NCBI GenBank assembly: GCA_019359435.1
Contig: JAHHHI010000075.1
Location: 33,638 to 97,637 of the forward strand
From: Kaiparowitsia implicata GSE-PSE-MK54-09C
GTDB lineage: Bacteria; Cyanobacteriota; Cyanobacteriia; Elainellales; Elainellaceae
Direction of reading: 5' to 3'
DNA length: 64,000 nucleotides
The translations under genes were made by a program, and so were the position numbers. The notes beneath the pieces are model-generated. The model did not search any database and had not been told where the DNA came from. It saw nothing but the letters and a program-made list of their open reading frames with translations. This document shows positions 17,538 through 27,600 of this stretch, piece after piece (position 1 is the first letter of the stretch; each line of letters starts with the position of its first letter).

Positions 17538-17903
17538 ATGACCGCTACAGAGTCTGTTCCCCTAGAAGTTATTCAGCAGGTTGCGGAGTACTTTGGCGTG
17601 CTGAGCGAACCCACCCGTCTGCGATTGCTCAACGTGCTGCGCGATGGGGAAAAGTGCGTCCAAGACTTGGTAGAAGCCACCTCAACCAGCCAGGCCAATG
17701 TGTCGAAGCATCTCAAGGTGATGCTGCAAGCCGGGATTCTTCAACGCCGCACGGAGGGCACCTCGGCCTATTATCGAGTGGCCGATGAGCTGATTTTTGA
17801 ATTGTGCAATTTGGTGTGCGATCGCTTGGCGACTCGCATTGAGCAACAGGCTCAACATTTTCGCGCGTTTAGCTTGGCAAACAATTTGGCGAATAAGCCC
17901 TAG
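17538..17903 (+). CDS. ArsR-family transcriptional regulator
   Basis: The 121-residue winged-helix repressor has LSEPTRLRLLNVLRDGEKC, recognition-helix region STSQANVSKHLKVMLQAGIL and a wing RRTEGTSAYYRV. Three cysteines stand at about 40, 90 and 94 (EKC, ELCNLVC). They do not form the classic ELCVCDL metal site of ArsR/SmtB, so metal sensing of that type is unlikely, and a thiol-based signal is possible. It is transcribed divergently from the polyferredoxin fusion gene, a common arrangement for a regulator and its target. The stop codon TAG forms the first bases of a double-hairpin repeat. Confidence 0.9.
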   Translation: MTATESVPLEVIQQVAEYFGVLSEPTRLRLLNVLRDGEKCVQDLVEATSTSQANVSKHLKVMLQAGILQRRTEGTSAYYRVADELIFELCNLVCDRLATRIEQQAQHFRAFSLANNLANKP

Positions 17904-18155
17904 GGCGTGTCATCAAGTCCAACCAAACGTCTTCTGCTATGAGCGTTGCCACGCCCGACCCAAAAACCAGGCTAGGGGCTGTGACTATTGATTTCTGGGA
18001 TATCAGAGGCTAATTGATGACAGCCCCTAAGGCGTGCCATCAAGTCTGGCTAAAATCCTGATTCCATCTGCGTTGCCACGCCCGACCCAAACACAGGCTA
18101 GAGGCTGTAACCGCTGATTCTGGGGCAATCAGCGGTTAATTGATAACAGCCCCTA
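17900..18155 (-). repeat. Two tandem copies of the double-hairpin repeat (inverted orientation)
   Basis: Copy 2 (about 17900-18030) and copy 3 (about 18030-18155) both read GGCGTG(T/C)CATCAAG ... GCGTTGCCACGCCCGACCC ... then the GGCTGT ... ACAGCCCC module. This is the reverse complement of copies at 659-781 and 33882-34021. The array fills almost all the space between the convergent arsR and GT-C genes and starts inside the arsR stop codon. Confidence 0.8.
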
Positions 18156-18168
18156 GAGCAGGCGTCAC

Positions 18169-19788
18169 TTAAGCCCGCACAAGCTGCCACAGAAAACCCT
18201 GCTCTAGCACAGGCTGAAGGCGATAGCCGGGCTGTCGGTCGATGGCTTGAACAAGATCCTGATCAGGATTGACCACAAAGATTTGATAGGCATCGAAGGG
18301 AAGGCTCTCTAACGGCAGGCGATCTTGGTAGAGATAGGCCGCAGTTTCGGACGGCAGGGTATGGCTTAGGGCCATCAGCCGAATGGGGTTGTTGCTCACC
18401 ACCAGCGGTGTTTCAGCTTGCTGAATCAGGGCCGCCATCTCGTGCTGATAGTAGCTGCTATATTTGTGCCACCACGTCGAGGCTTGCGCACTCACGCTGC
18501 ATGACACAATGCCCAATGCGGCCAGTGTGATGAGCGCGGTGCACCAGAGCGATCGCCCACCGCCCCCACCCGACTCTAACTTGTGAGCAAAGAGCCGGGC
18601 GATCGCCAACTGCACCCCCAGCAGACACGGAATCAAAAACCGCCCGATCGTCGAGCGTTGCCCGCCTAGGATTAAATCTGGGAGCAGCAGCAATAGCCCC
18701 GTCACGGCCATCAGCGTCAGCACAAACCACCACGCGGCTCGGTCTGTAGGTGTGGCGCGGTGCTGCTGCCACAGGTGCCAGGGGGCATAGACCGAGAGCA
18801 GCGCAATGGCTCCACAAATCCACAGCGCCGGGCTGGTGAGCCCTAGCCGCAGGTCGCCATCCCCCAGCACGTCGAAGAGTTGACGGCGATCGCTCACCTG
18901 AGCGTCAAAAAACGGCATCGCCAGATTGATCAGCCAGCGCTGCGCCAGCACCTCGGGGGGAATGCGCCGCGTCGTAAACCCTGCGGAGCGCAAAAACCCC
19001 GGACTGGTTAGCAGCCACGGTAAAAAGGCCGCCACGCCAGCCGCGACCGCCCAGCGGTAGCGCTGCACCGGTTTGCAGACGGCCCCCCACCGCCAGCGAT
19101 GGGCGATCGCCAGGTATAGCCCATGCCCAATCGTGACAAAAAAAGCAAAGAGGTGGACGTAAAGCCCCAGCGCCACCGTGATGCTGTAGCCCACCCAGTC
19201 CGCGCTGCGATTGCCCCGAGCCGCCCGCAGCAGCAGCCAACTCGACCCCAGCATCAGCACCGTCAACAGGCTATAGGAGCGTGCTTCTTGGGCATAGAGC
19301 ACATGATAGGGCGACACCGCCATCAGCCCGATGGCGATCCCCGTGGTGAGAGGCGATCGCCAAAGGGCCCACGCCACGCCGCCCATCAGCGGCAGCGCCA
19401 GCACCCCCAGCACCGCCGAGAGCGATCGCACCCCCGCTGGGGAACCGCCTACCCACCGCGCCCAGCCCCAAACCATCGAAAAATAAAGCGGCGGGTGCAC
19501 ATCATCCCGTCGCAACCCGTCGATGGTTTTGCTGAGGGAACCTCCTGCTGCAGGACGCTGGGCCTGCTGTAGTTCGCCAATGGCAAAGGGGCGATCGCCC
19601 CAGCGGTCTCGAATTTCTGGCCGGGTCATGCTGGCGACATGCATCGAGGTATACACCTCGTCATACCAGTAGACTTTATGCCCGAGATGATAAAACCGCA
19701 GCCCAATCCCCACAATCACCAGCAGTATCCCAACCCATAGCCAGCGGGTCAGGTGTGTCTTTTGAGTTTGAACCAGCGGGTGGATCAT
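18169..19788 (-). CDS. GT-C type membrane glycosyltransferase (ArnT/PMT-like)
   Basis: The 539-residue protein has about 10-11 membrane segments. An N-terminal first loop GHKVYWYDEVYTSMHVASM contains the acidic DE pair typical of family 39/83-type GT-C enzymes, which use polyprenyl-phosphate sugars. Further features are DVHPPLYF, VSPYHVLYAQEARSYSLLTV and a C-terminal soluble domain of about 120 residues. Its start overlaps the stop of the preceding large membrane gene by four bases (ATGA), implying translational coupling. The acceptor is unknown; lipids, glycans or envelope proteins are possible. The family is secure and the donor and acceptor are not. Confidence 0.85.
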   Translation of the reverse strand: MIHPLVQTQKTHLTRWLWVGILLVIVGIGLRFYHLGHKVYWYDEVYTSMHVASMTRPEIRDRWGDRPFAIGELQQAQRPAAGGSLSKTIDGLRRDDVHPPLYFSMVWGWARWVGGSPAGVRSLSAVLGVLALPLMGGVAWALWRSPLTTGIAIGLMAVSPYHVLYAQEARSYSLLTVLMLGSSWLLLRAARGNRSADWVGYSITVALGLYVHLFAFFVTIGHGLYLAIAHRWRWGAVCKPVQRYRWAVAAGVAAFLPWLLTSPGFLRSAGFTTRRIPPEVLAQRWLINLAMPFFDAQVSDRRQLFDVLGDGDLRLGLTSPALWICGAIALLSVYAPWHLWQQHRATPTDRAAWWFVLTLMAVTGLLLLLPDLILGGQRSTIGRFLIPCLLGVQLAIARLFAHKLESGGGGGRSLWCTALITLAALGIVSCSVSAQASTWWHKYSSYYQHEMAALIQQAETPLVVSNNPIRLMALSHTLPSETAAYLYQDRLPLESLPFDAYQIFVVNPDQDLVQAIDRQPGYRLQPVLEQGFLWQLVRA

Positions 19789-21578
19789 GGCGCGTCCAGC
19801 GGCTCTACTAGGCAGGGCGCATCAAGCAGCACGACTGCGTCAGCATCTACGACGGTGCAGCCCTCCATCCGGCGCAGCAGCACCGGCAGGTCTCCGGCGG
19901 CGATGCTGTCTTGCGCGCGGCTAGCAACGCCTGGATACTGTCGGAATACACTGGCCGTTTCCAAATAGCCCTCTGTTTCAAAATCCCGATCGACTAGCCA
20001 ATAATCCACGCCATACTCCTCTACAACCTGCCGCAATGGGCCAATTCCAGGGCTATATTGCGCTCGGATGACAGCCGTCAGGCGATCGCTCACCGCTGCA
20101 AAATAGCCTTGGTGATAGGGCAAGATATAGCCCTGCCCGCCCACCAACACAGGCCGTTGGGTAAAGGTGGGCAAGTTGTTGACCTCTGGCGACAGCGACG
20201 CCGTCACCGTGTCCTTCGGCTGCTGCGCCAAGAATTCATAGACTCGGGGATATCGGCCAAAGACATAGTTGTGATGGGGAAACGGCTCTTCACGCGAGTC
20301 GGTGCCGTAGGGATGCAGCAGCAGCAGCGCCCCCAGCACGGCAATGCTGCTATAGGACAGGAGCGATCGCCCCACCCCATCCGCAGAACTCAGCCGCTCT
20401 AGCCAATGCAAGAAGCGATCAACCAAGAGGGCGATCGCTACCCCCGCCGCCAGCGCTGCCAGTATCCGAAAGCTATGCTCGGTATAGCGATTGGGCAAAT
20501 GCAGCCGAAACAGCAGCCCGTGAGCCACAAAAAATAACCCCAACGAAATGACGAAGCAGTGCGCGAGGGACGTGATGGCGGGCGTCATTCGCTGCACAAG
20601 GGGAAACCACCGCCGCTGCCACAGCAGCACCGGCAACCCCAACACCGCCAGCCACGCCTGTGGATAGAGATGGGGTGCCGCACACCATTCCGTGGGCAAC
20701 AGGCCGCTGCGCTGGCTGCACACCCAAAACTCGTCATACCAAAAATCTTGATGCCACGGCACTCCCGTCTGCATCACAAAGAACCGAGACCATCCACCCC
20801 GCGCCATCGCTGGAATCTGCTGGGCCTCAGCCGCCGAAATGACCGGCCCATAGGGTGACGAAACGAGGGCGTAGGGAAGCAGCAGCAGCACCGCTACCGC
20901 TAGCCCGATGATGCAAAACCGCCGCTCTTTTGCATCGGCCCACTGCAGGCGGTTCCCTCGAATTTGCACCAGCATTAGCCCCAGCATGCCCGCCTGCACC
21001 AAAAACACCTGGGGATAAAACAGCGCTTGCAGCGCCATTGTTAGGATGCAGGGATAGAGCGATCGCCGCATCAAAAAGTACAAAAATGCGGGCAACAGCA
21101 CATAGACAAACGCGACAGGAGTTGCCGAAACTACGTCATCGCGAATCCAAAAGCCCTGATTGGCAAGCACCGCCGCCGCAAAGCCCGCGATGGGAGACGG
21201 CAGCACCTGCATCGCTGCCATAAAAACAAAGAACGTGCCCCCCAGCGCCAACAGCAGCGGCAATAGCTTGCTCAACACCACTGGATCTAGCCCAAACTGG
21301 GCAAACAGCCAGTACAGCATTCGATAGCCCAGCGGAGCCACCGATTCAAAGTAGTCGGTCGTCAGGTCGTTGGGATAAAGGGTCGGGTCGAGAAACCGCC
21401 GCATCCAATACACATGCTGCCGCGCATCGTCTTGAATCACATAGGCATGGCTAAACGCTGTCACCAGCACTGGCACGCTATAGAGCAACGACACCAGCGA
21501 GCTTAACCCTAGCCACAGCCACACCTGAGCCTGCGTAGGCGCTTGGCGAAGCAACCGCTGCATCTGAGACACAATCAT
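19785..21578 (-). CDS. Polytopic membrane protein, GT-C-like
   Basis: The protein has about 597 residues and about 12 membrane segments. The start is placed at the ATG (MIVSQMQ) preceded by a GGGGGA ribosome site; a TTG four codons earlier is less likely. The first loop SHAYVIQDDARQHVYWMRRF carries an acidic DD pair where GT-C transferases have their catalytic acid. The C-terminal 130 residues are soluble (YGVDYWLVDRDFETEGYL). It forms a two-gene unit with the downstream family 39-like transferase (4-base overlap), so the two may modify the same envelope molecule. The function is inferred only from topology and context. Confidence 0.7.
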   Translation of the reverse strand: MIVSQMQRLLRQAPTQAQVWLWLGLSSLVSLLYSVPVLVTAFSHAYVIQDDARQHVYWMRRFLDPTLYPNDLTTDYFESVAPLGYRMLYWLFAQFGLDPVVLSKLLPLLLALGGTFFVFMAAMQVLPSPIAGFAAAVLANQGFWIRDDVVSATPVAFVYVLLPAFLYFLMRRSLYPCILTMALQALFYPQVFLVQAGMLGLMLVQIRGNRLQWADAKERRFCIIGLAVAVLLLLPYALVSSPYGPVISAAEAQQIPAMARGGWSRFFVMQTGVPWHQDFWYDEFWVCSQRSGLLPTEWCAAPHLYPQAWLAVLGLPVLLWQRRWFPLVQRMTPAITSLAHCFVISLGLFFVAHGLLFRLHLPNRYTEHSFRILAALAAGVAIALLVDRFLHWLERLSSADGVGRSLLSYSSIAVLGALLLLHPYGTDSREEPFPHHNYVFGRYPRVYEFLAQQPKDTVTASLSPEVNNLPTFTQRPVLVGGQGYILPYHQGYFAAVSDRLTAVIRAQYSPGIGPLRQVVEEYGVDYWLVDRDFETEGYLETASVFRQYPGVASRAQDSIAAGDLPVLLRRMEGCTVVDADAVVLLDAPCLVEPLDAP

Positions 21579-22072
21579 CACATCCCCCAACGCTTATGCC
21601 AATTCAAAAAATTGGGTATTGACCCTCGGGTGTGGCAACGCGCTTAGAGAAGGCATTGCCCCACCCCATCCATAGCCATTAGCATCCATAGCCCCCAGCA
21701 GTAATCGCTAATGCTGAGCAAGAGTATCAGCCTAGTCCCAAATGGCGCAAGTTCAGCGAACAAGCTATGGGGGCTTAGGGCAATTTCCGTCAAAGAAACC
21801 TCCCTATCACTCAGCAGTTATGCGGTGGGGACGTTGAAGCAGCCAAGCCAACGGTGTTAATTCAAAAACTTAAACGCAAAGATGTTGCCCACAGGGCATT
21901 GTTTCTAATCTTGAATATCTAAATTCTCTGATGATTCACGATTTGATGATGCAAGGTAGCAGCTTATGAATGCGCCGCTTACTCCCCACGTGAGTGAGTC
22001 GTGAAGCCTTTTTATATGAAGATCTCACAGACTCAGATCATCGCTTGGGTGTATAGAATTGCCTACCTGTGG
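21579..22072. other. Intergenic region
   Basis: It is upstream of the GT-C pair and downstream of the PRK-like gene. It becomes AT-rich at 21840-22060. I see no gene, no strong hairpin and no complete repeat; a short piece GTGTGGCAACGC near 21631 resembles part of the double-hairpin repeat. Confidence 0.5.
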
Positions 22073-23014
22073 TTATTGATGAATCTTGGCAGCTTTCAGA
22101 ACATGATAGGTAATCAGCAGCTGCGTGAGCGCCAGTGGGTAACTCTGTAGCGTTTCGCCCGTTGTGCCAATCAGCTTGCCGATGATGGGGTTTCCTTCAA
22201 GGCTGCAAAACTTGCCGAGGTAGGGGACTTCATTGCAGAGCATTCGCTCTAGCTCGATCACCTGTTCGGCGGTGGCATGGGCATCGACTTCGAGCACATC
22301 TACCGGCTTGCCCATATCTCGGTCTAGCTCTAGCCGTACTGCCGAAGCTAGCTGCCCCGTTTTGGGGCCAAGGAGGTCGCTAAATTCTGGATGGGGAATG
22401 GTGGGACGCAGCACGAGTCGTACGTTAAGCAGCAGTTCGTCTTGGTCGGATTGTTCCCCTGGTGGATAGAAGGACACGATAACATCTGCCCACTGCCGCT
22501 GTGGGCGAATAAAGTCCTCTGAATCGGACTCGCGTTTCTTTAGTTGCTCGCGAACTTCGGCTTCACTATAGCCCCGCTTTCGGGTATCCCGGTTAATCTT
22601 CCAAGAGGCTCTGAGTGTCTCTGGTGGTGCTAAGTACACTTTGACGTCGTAGTTGTCACGCATGCCCCGAGTAGAGTAGCCTAACAGTCCTTCTACGATC
22701 ACAAATTTGGCGGGTTTTATATACTCTGGTGGGTCGAATGCGCCTGTGGTGTGGTTGTAGATGGGTTTGAGGATGGGCTGCCCAGTGCGCAGCAACGTGA
22801 GATGCTGCTGAATGATGTCGAGATAGTTACAGTCTGGGTTTAGGGCCGAAATGCCCATTTCTGCACGCTGCTGGCGATCGTAGCGATGATAGTCATCGGT
22901 GCAAATGATGGTTACATCGTCGCTTCCCAATACTTGGGCAATACCCCGAGTGAGTGTGGTTTTTCCGGCAGCGCTATCGCCAACAATGCCAAGGATAATT
23001 GGGCGTTCCGTCAT
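22073..23014 (-). CDS. Phosphoribulokinase/uridine kinase family protein (PRK-like paralogue)
   Basis: The start is MTERPIILGIVGDSAAGKTT, preceded by a strong AGGAGG. Walker A is GDSAAGKTT. IICTDDYHRYDRQQRAEMG, KPIYNHTTGAFDPPE and FVIVEGLLGY follow the PRK family order. The 313-residue protein differs from the Calvin-cycle PRK of cyanobacteria as I know it. It has Ala where that enzyme has the P-loop regulatory cysteine, retaining only the one before TDDYH. Its C-terminal third (LDRDMGKPVDVLEVDAHATA) is also different. It may be a paralogue with another substrate, and the canonical prk would then be elsewhere. It appears to be a single-gene unit. Confidence 0.8.
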   Translation of the reverse strand: MTERPIILGIVGDSAAGKTTLTRGIAQVLGSDDVTIICTDDYHRYDRQQRAEMGISALNPDCNYLDIIQQHLTLLRTGQPILKPIYNHTTGAFDPPEYIKPAKFVIVEGLLGYSTRGMRDNYDVKVYLAPPETLRASWKINRDTRKRGYSEAEVREQLKKRESDSEDFIRPQRQWADVIVSFYPPGEQSDQDELLLNVRLVLRPTIPHPEFSDLLGPKTGQLASAVRLELDRDMGKPVDVLEVDAHATAEQVIELERMLCNEVPYLGKFCSLEGNPIIGKLIGTTGETLQSYPLALTQLLITYHVLKAAKIHQ

Positions 23015-23522
23015 GGAGCCTCCTAAGGGGTGCGGGTGGTGATTTGCAGGTGAAGATGGCACGAGCTGTGTTGCGCCCCCACACCATCTTTGAGCCAACT
23101 CTACGAACTGATGCAGGGCTACTTTTCACTAGATCATCTCTTTGAGAATTGTCTCTTTAGGAGGGCGCTCTCGCTATTCAAAACAGAAGGCTGAACCCGC
23201 ACTCAAAATTGGGATGTGGGAGGTCTTTGTTTTGAATGCAAGAGTTCTCGTTGAGAGGGCCTATAAACAGCAGCCAATGCTGACAATTTGAGAAATGGCA
23301 CCACGATGACAGGGCTGAAGGGGCTGTAGTGAGCCTGCGAGCACCAAAACCAACGCCCCAATCGTGAGTTTTCATTATCAGTTTCAACGGGCATCCTGAC
23401 AACTGGGTATTTTGTCGGGTGTTCGCGCTGGCTGAGCCTGGGCGGATAGGGAGGTGGGCGATCGCCCATATCCGCCTAAACATATGAGCCTGCTGAACCT
23501 AGCCCACCACCCGAGGCTGGAT
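23015..23522. other. Intergenic region
   Basis: There is no supported gene. Several overlapping minus-strand frames at 23178-23656 have no ribosome binding sites and mixed composition. The promoter for the PRK-like gene should lie at its left part. Confidence 0.45.
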
Positions 23523-24005
23523 CTAGCTAGATTTCTTACGCCCTCGGGACATTGCCGTGCGCGTTGTCTTTGAGGAAGGAGCTGTGGGCTGTGGGCTGGG
23601 GGGTGTTTTGGCAGAGCGATCGCTAGATTTGATGGCAGCACTGGTTCGTCTTGCACGACGCGGGGTTGTGGAAGCGTTGCTGTCCGCTGGAGTGCCAGAC
23701 CCAGCGCTGACGTGGCCGGATTGACTGCGGCTATCTGCCCGAGTTTTGGCGAGGTATCGCTTGAGCGATGACACGCTGATGCGAATCTCTTGATCAGCTA
23801 AAAACGTTGCGATTTCATCATGGCTATAGCCTCGGTCAAGAGCCGCGTTAATCGGCTCTCTCAGCAGATCGATGGCTTCGCGGAGTGACCAATGCTCTTT
23901 TGGCTTTTTGGGCAATTGCTCTAGCAAAGAATCGGCTTGAGATATGGCTGATTCATCTACCAGTGCAGAGCCAGATGGGCGTTTGGGGGAAGACGGTTTC
24001 GCCAT
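23523..24005 (-). CDS. Small basic protein with a helix-turn-helix-like core, unknown function
   Basis: The start is placed at MAKPSSPKRPSG (24005); a longer frame to 24077 lacks similarity in character. The 160-residue protein has a structured core at about 35-95 (KEHWSLREAIDLLREPINAA, LDRGYSHDEIATFLADQEIR, ISVSSLKRYL) that reads like a DNA-binding helix-turn-helix. The core is followed by a Ser/Thr/Pro/Lys/Arg-rich disordered tail ending RGRKKSS. Similar layouts occur in plasmid-associated DNA-binding proteins. It stands alone between the PRK-like gene and the large sensor gene. Confidence 0.65.
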   Translation of the reverse strand: MAKPSSPKRPSGSALVDESAISQADSLLEQLPKKPKEHWSLREAIDLLREPINAALDRGYSHDEIATFLADQEIRISVSSLKRYLAKTRADSRSQSGHVSAGSGTPADSNASTTPRRARRTSAAIKSSDRSAKTPPSPQPTAPSSKTTRTAMSRGRKKSS

Positions 24006-24616
24006 AGGTTTATAAATTTCCTCATGAATGACGGTGTGAATCACGTTTGAAGCCAGACATTGATCAGAGCCAAGCATCCCAACCGGCGATCTCTGGTGTG
24101 GTGTGGCGTCAGCTTCATCTATACAAAACCGTTTAACTGTATAAGTCTTGCTAGTGTATCGCCCTTGGTTTGGGCTGCGTTAATTTGCACATATATTTTT
24201 TCATCTAGTTTTCGCGTTGATTCATTTTTGGCTCGGCTCAGCTGGGTAAGCTTTTGCTCTTGACAGCAATACTTCACACCAGAGAGGCCGCTATCATTAC
24301 AGTCAGAGCCACAGTCAGAGCCTTAGGGATATAGCCACAGTTACTTCCAAAGGGCTCGCGGCGCTAGAGCAAGAGTTAGAGCCTCTAAAGGCTTAGACGC
24401 TTAAAGGAGTCACTTGCCGTCGTCCTGTAAATCCATTCCAAGCGTCCTTTCAGTAACGTGGGCATACTGTTAAATAACACCCTTAAATCAGATTCTTCGG
24501 GAATTAAGACAGCATCGTTTCTCACAATCCTTCCTCAGATTCAACTTTTCCTCGAATTCACGTCCGAATTACGCATCATTAATTCAACACGCAATTCCAT
24601 TGCAACTGCTGCGGTT
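24006..24616. other. Divergent intergenic region
   Basis: It lies between the basic HTH-like gene (minus) and the PAS-GGDEF-EAL gene (plus). A GTG at 24458 is in frame with the latter and would add 53 residues, but those residues look unstructured. Short GTCAGAGCC repeats lie near 24300-24325. I see no other gene. Confidence 0.5.
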
Positions 24617-27600
24617 ATGGCAAAACAGCCACTCTTTTCTCGTGAACAGATCGACCCAGAGGATTGGCAAAATACACCAGAGCCTATTCAGCGATTGGTG
24701 GAGTCTCTCATTGCAGGCGCAACACGATCGGAAACTGAGCGTCATCTGGGTCAGTTTCTGGATGCTACCCCGATTGGGATTGCGGTACACAATGCAGCCG
24801 GGCAGCTCACCTACTTCAACCAAACGGGGCGATCGCTCCTTGGCCTTGAGCCCCCGCCCCATCTCACCGTTCAGCAATTCTCTGAGTTCTTTCTGATTTA
24901 TCAAGAAGGGACTCAGCAGCTGTATCCCATAGACGCATTACCGGGTGTGCGCGCGTTAGCAGGGGAAGCCACCTGGGCGGATGATTTAGAACTGCGCCAC
25001 GGTGACTGGGTGATGCCGCTAGAGGTCTGGGCCACGCCAATTTTTGATGATCAGGGTCAGGTGGCCTACGCAATCACAGCATTTCAGGATATCAGTGACA
25101 GAAAGCGAGTTGAAGCTGAGGGCAAGCGCCGTGAGTTAGAACGGCAGACGGTAGAAAACACGCTGCTCAAAAGTGAGCAACGCTACCGTCAGGTGATTCA
25201 GGCGCAGACAGACTTAATCTTGCGATCGCTCCCAGATACCACCATTACGTTTGCCAACCAGGCCCTATGTCGAGCGCTCGGTCGCGAATTGGCCGACGTA
25301 TTGGGAATGCAGTGGTGCAGTTTCGTTCCACCAGACGAAGTCAAGGCGATTCATCGCAAGATTGCAGCCCTCACCCCCAATGCCCCAATTTTTGAAAACA
25401 TCAATCAAGACTACCGTGCGAACAACCAAGTGGGCTGGACGCAGTGGGTCAACTTGGGTATTTTTGATGGGTCGCAGCTGATCGAAATTCAGTCAGTGGG
25501 GCGAGACATCACGGAATTAAAGCAGAAAATTCTGCGCGAGCAAGCGCTCAATCGGGTCTTTCAGGCCATCCATAACTCGCTCGATCTAGACACTATTTTT
25601 GCGACGGCCACGGCAGAAACTGTGCAACTTCTCGGGTCTGTGAACTGCTACGTGGTGCAATATCTGCCCAACCTGGGCGTGTGGCGGTATGTGGCTGAAT
25701 CTCAGGCCGAATCTCAGGCCGAATCTCAGGCTGAAGAATCTCCGAGTGAAGCCAATCACCCCACCCTGATTGGCTTCGAGATTGCGGATGCGGCGAACCC
25801 CTTTGCGACTCAGCTGAAGCAGCTTAAATCGGTTCGTATCGAAGATACATCGATTTTGCAAGATGTGATTAATCAAGCCGTCGCCCAAACGATTCCTGGA
25901 GCGTGGTTGCTGATTCCATTAACAGTTGACGGCAAGCTGTGGGGCGCATTTACGCTACTCGTGCGAGAGCAATTTTCGATCTGGCACGATGACCAAGTTG
26001 AACTGGCGCAGGCCGTTGCAACGCAATTAGAAGTCGCCATTCAACAAGCCAAGCTTTATCAACAGGCCCAGCTTGACCTCGCAGAACGCCGTCAGGTCGA
26101 AATTGCCCTGCGAGACAGTAAGGCTCGATTTCATCACATGGCGGCGAATGTGCCGGGTGCCATTTTTCGCTATTTGCTGCGCCCGGATGGAACTGACTCG
26201 TTGCTCTATATGAGTTCGGGGTGTTATCGACTTTGGGAAGTTGGGGCTCAAGAGGTGCTTGCGGATGTGTCTGTGCTTTGGCAGATGGTTCATCCAGAGG
26301 ATGTGCCTGCAATGCAGGCTTCGGTGCTCGAGTCGGCCCAAACGCTGATGCCTTGGCTTCATGCATGGCGGATCACAACGCCATCTGGGCAGAAAAAATG
26401 GCTAGAAGCGGCAGGAAGTCCGACTCTGCAGCCGAATGGCGACGTGATCTGGGATACGCTGGTCTTGGATGTGAGCGATCGCAAGCAGGCCGAAGCTGAA
26501 CGCAAACAGGCCGAAGCGGCCTTGAAGCAGAGTGAACAGCGGTTTCGGAGCCTGTTTGAAGAAACCCCCAATATTGCAGTTCAAGGCTATAACACTCAAC
26601 GTCGGGTAATTTATTGGAACCAGGTGAGTGAGCGGCTGTATGGCTACACCAAATCCGAGGCGCTGGGTCAAACGCTGGAAGATCTCATTATTCCGCCTGA
26701 GATGCGAGAGGAGGTGGTTGCGGGCGTGCAGCGCTGGATCACAGAAGGGCAAGCTATCCCTGCAGATGAATTGAGTCTCATGCGAAAGGGTGGCTCTAGA
26801 GTGGCGGTGTATTCTAGCCACATCATGCTGGTGAATACGGCGGGTGAGCAAGAAATCTATTGTGTGGATATTGACCTGAGCGATCGCAAGCAGGCTGAAG
26901 ATGCGGTGCGCGCCAGCGAAACGCGCTATCGCTTGCTAGCTGAAAATAGCAACGATCTGATTTGTCTGCATGATTTGGAAGGGCATTATCTCTATGTCAG
27001 CCCATCGTGTGAACCGCTGCTGGGGTATCGGTACGATGAAATGCTCGGACAAAATGCCTATCGCTTCTTTCATCCTGACGATTGCGATCGCATTCAGCAG
27101 GAATCACATCTAGCGGCGATTAGCGGCAAACCCATGCCAGTCACCTATCGCATCCGCCATAAGTCGGGGCGCTATCTCTGGTTTGAAACCTTGACTAAGC
27201 CGATCGTGGATGCGGCAGGTCAACCGATGCGTCTGCAAACGACCTCTCGAGATGTGACTGAGCGGGTTAAGGCACAACATCAGCTAAAGCACGATGCGCT
27301 GCATGACGCACTGACAGGGTTGCCCAATCGCCATTTGTTGATGGAGCGATTGGAATTAGCGATGAATCGGGTTCAGCGCTCTAGCCGCTATCGATTTTCA
27401 GTCTTATTTCTTGACCTCGATCGATTTAAAGTCATCAACGATAGTTTGGGGCATTTAGCTGGGGATCAACTCTTGATTGCGATCGCCCAAACGCTCAAAG
27501 CCACGCTCCGCAACCTGGATGTGGTGGCTCGTTTGGGCGGCGATGAATTTGTGATTTTGCTTGAAGATGTGGAGGATATTCAAGAAGCTGTTCGGGCTGC

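Noticed and set aside
21625..21645. GTGTGGCAACGC resembling the double-hairpin repeat
   Set aside because: Only about 12 bases match; the rest of both modules is missing.
23178..23483. Overlapping minus-strand frames downstream of the small basic gene
   Set aside because: Several frames overlap one another without start signals; none resembles a protein family.
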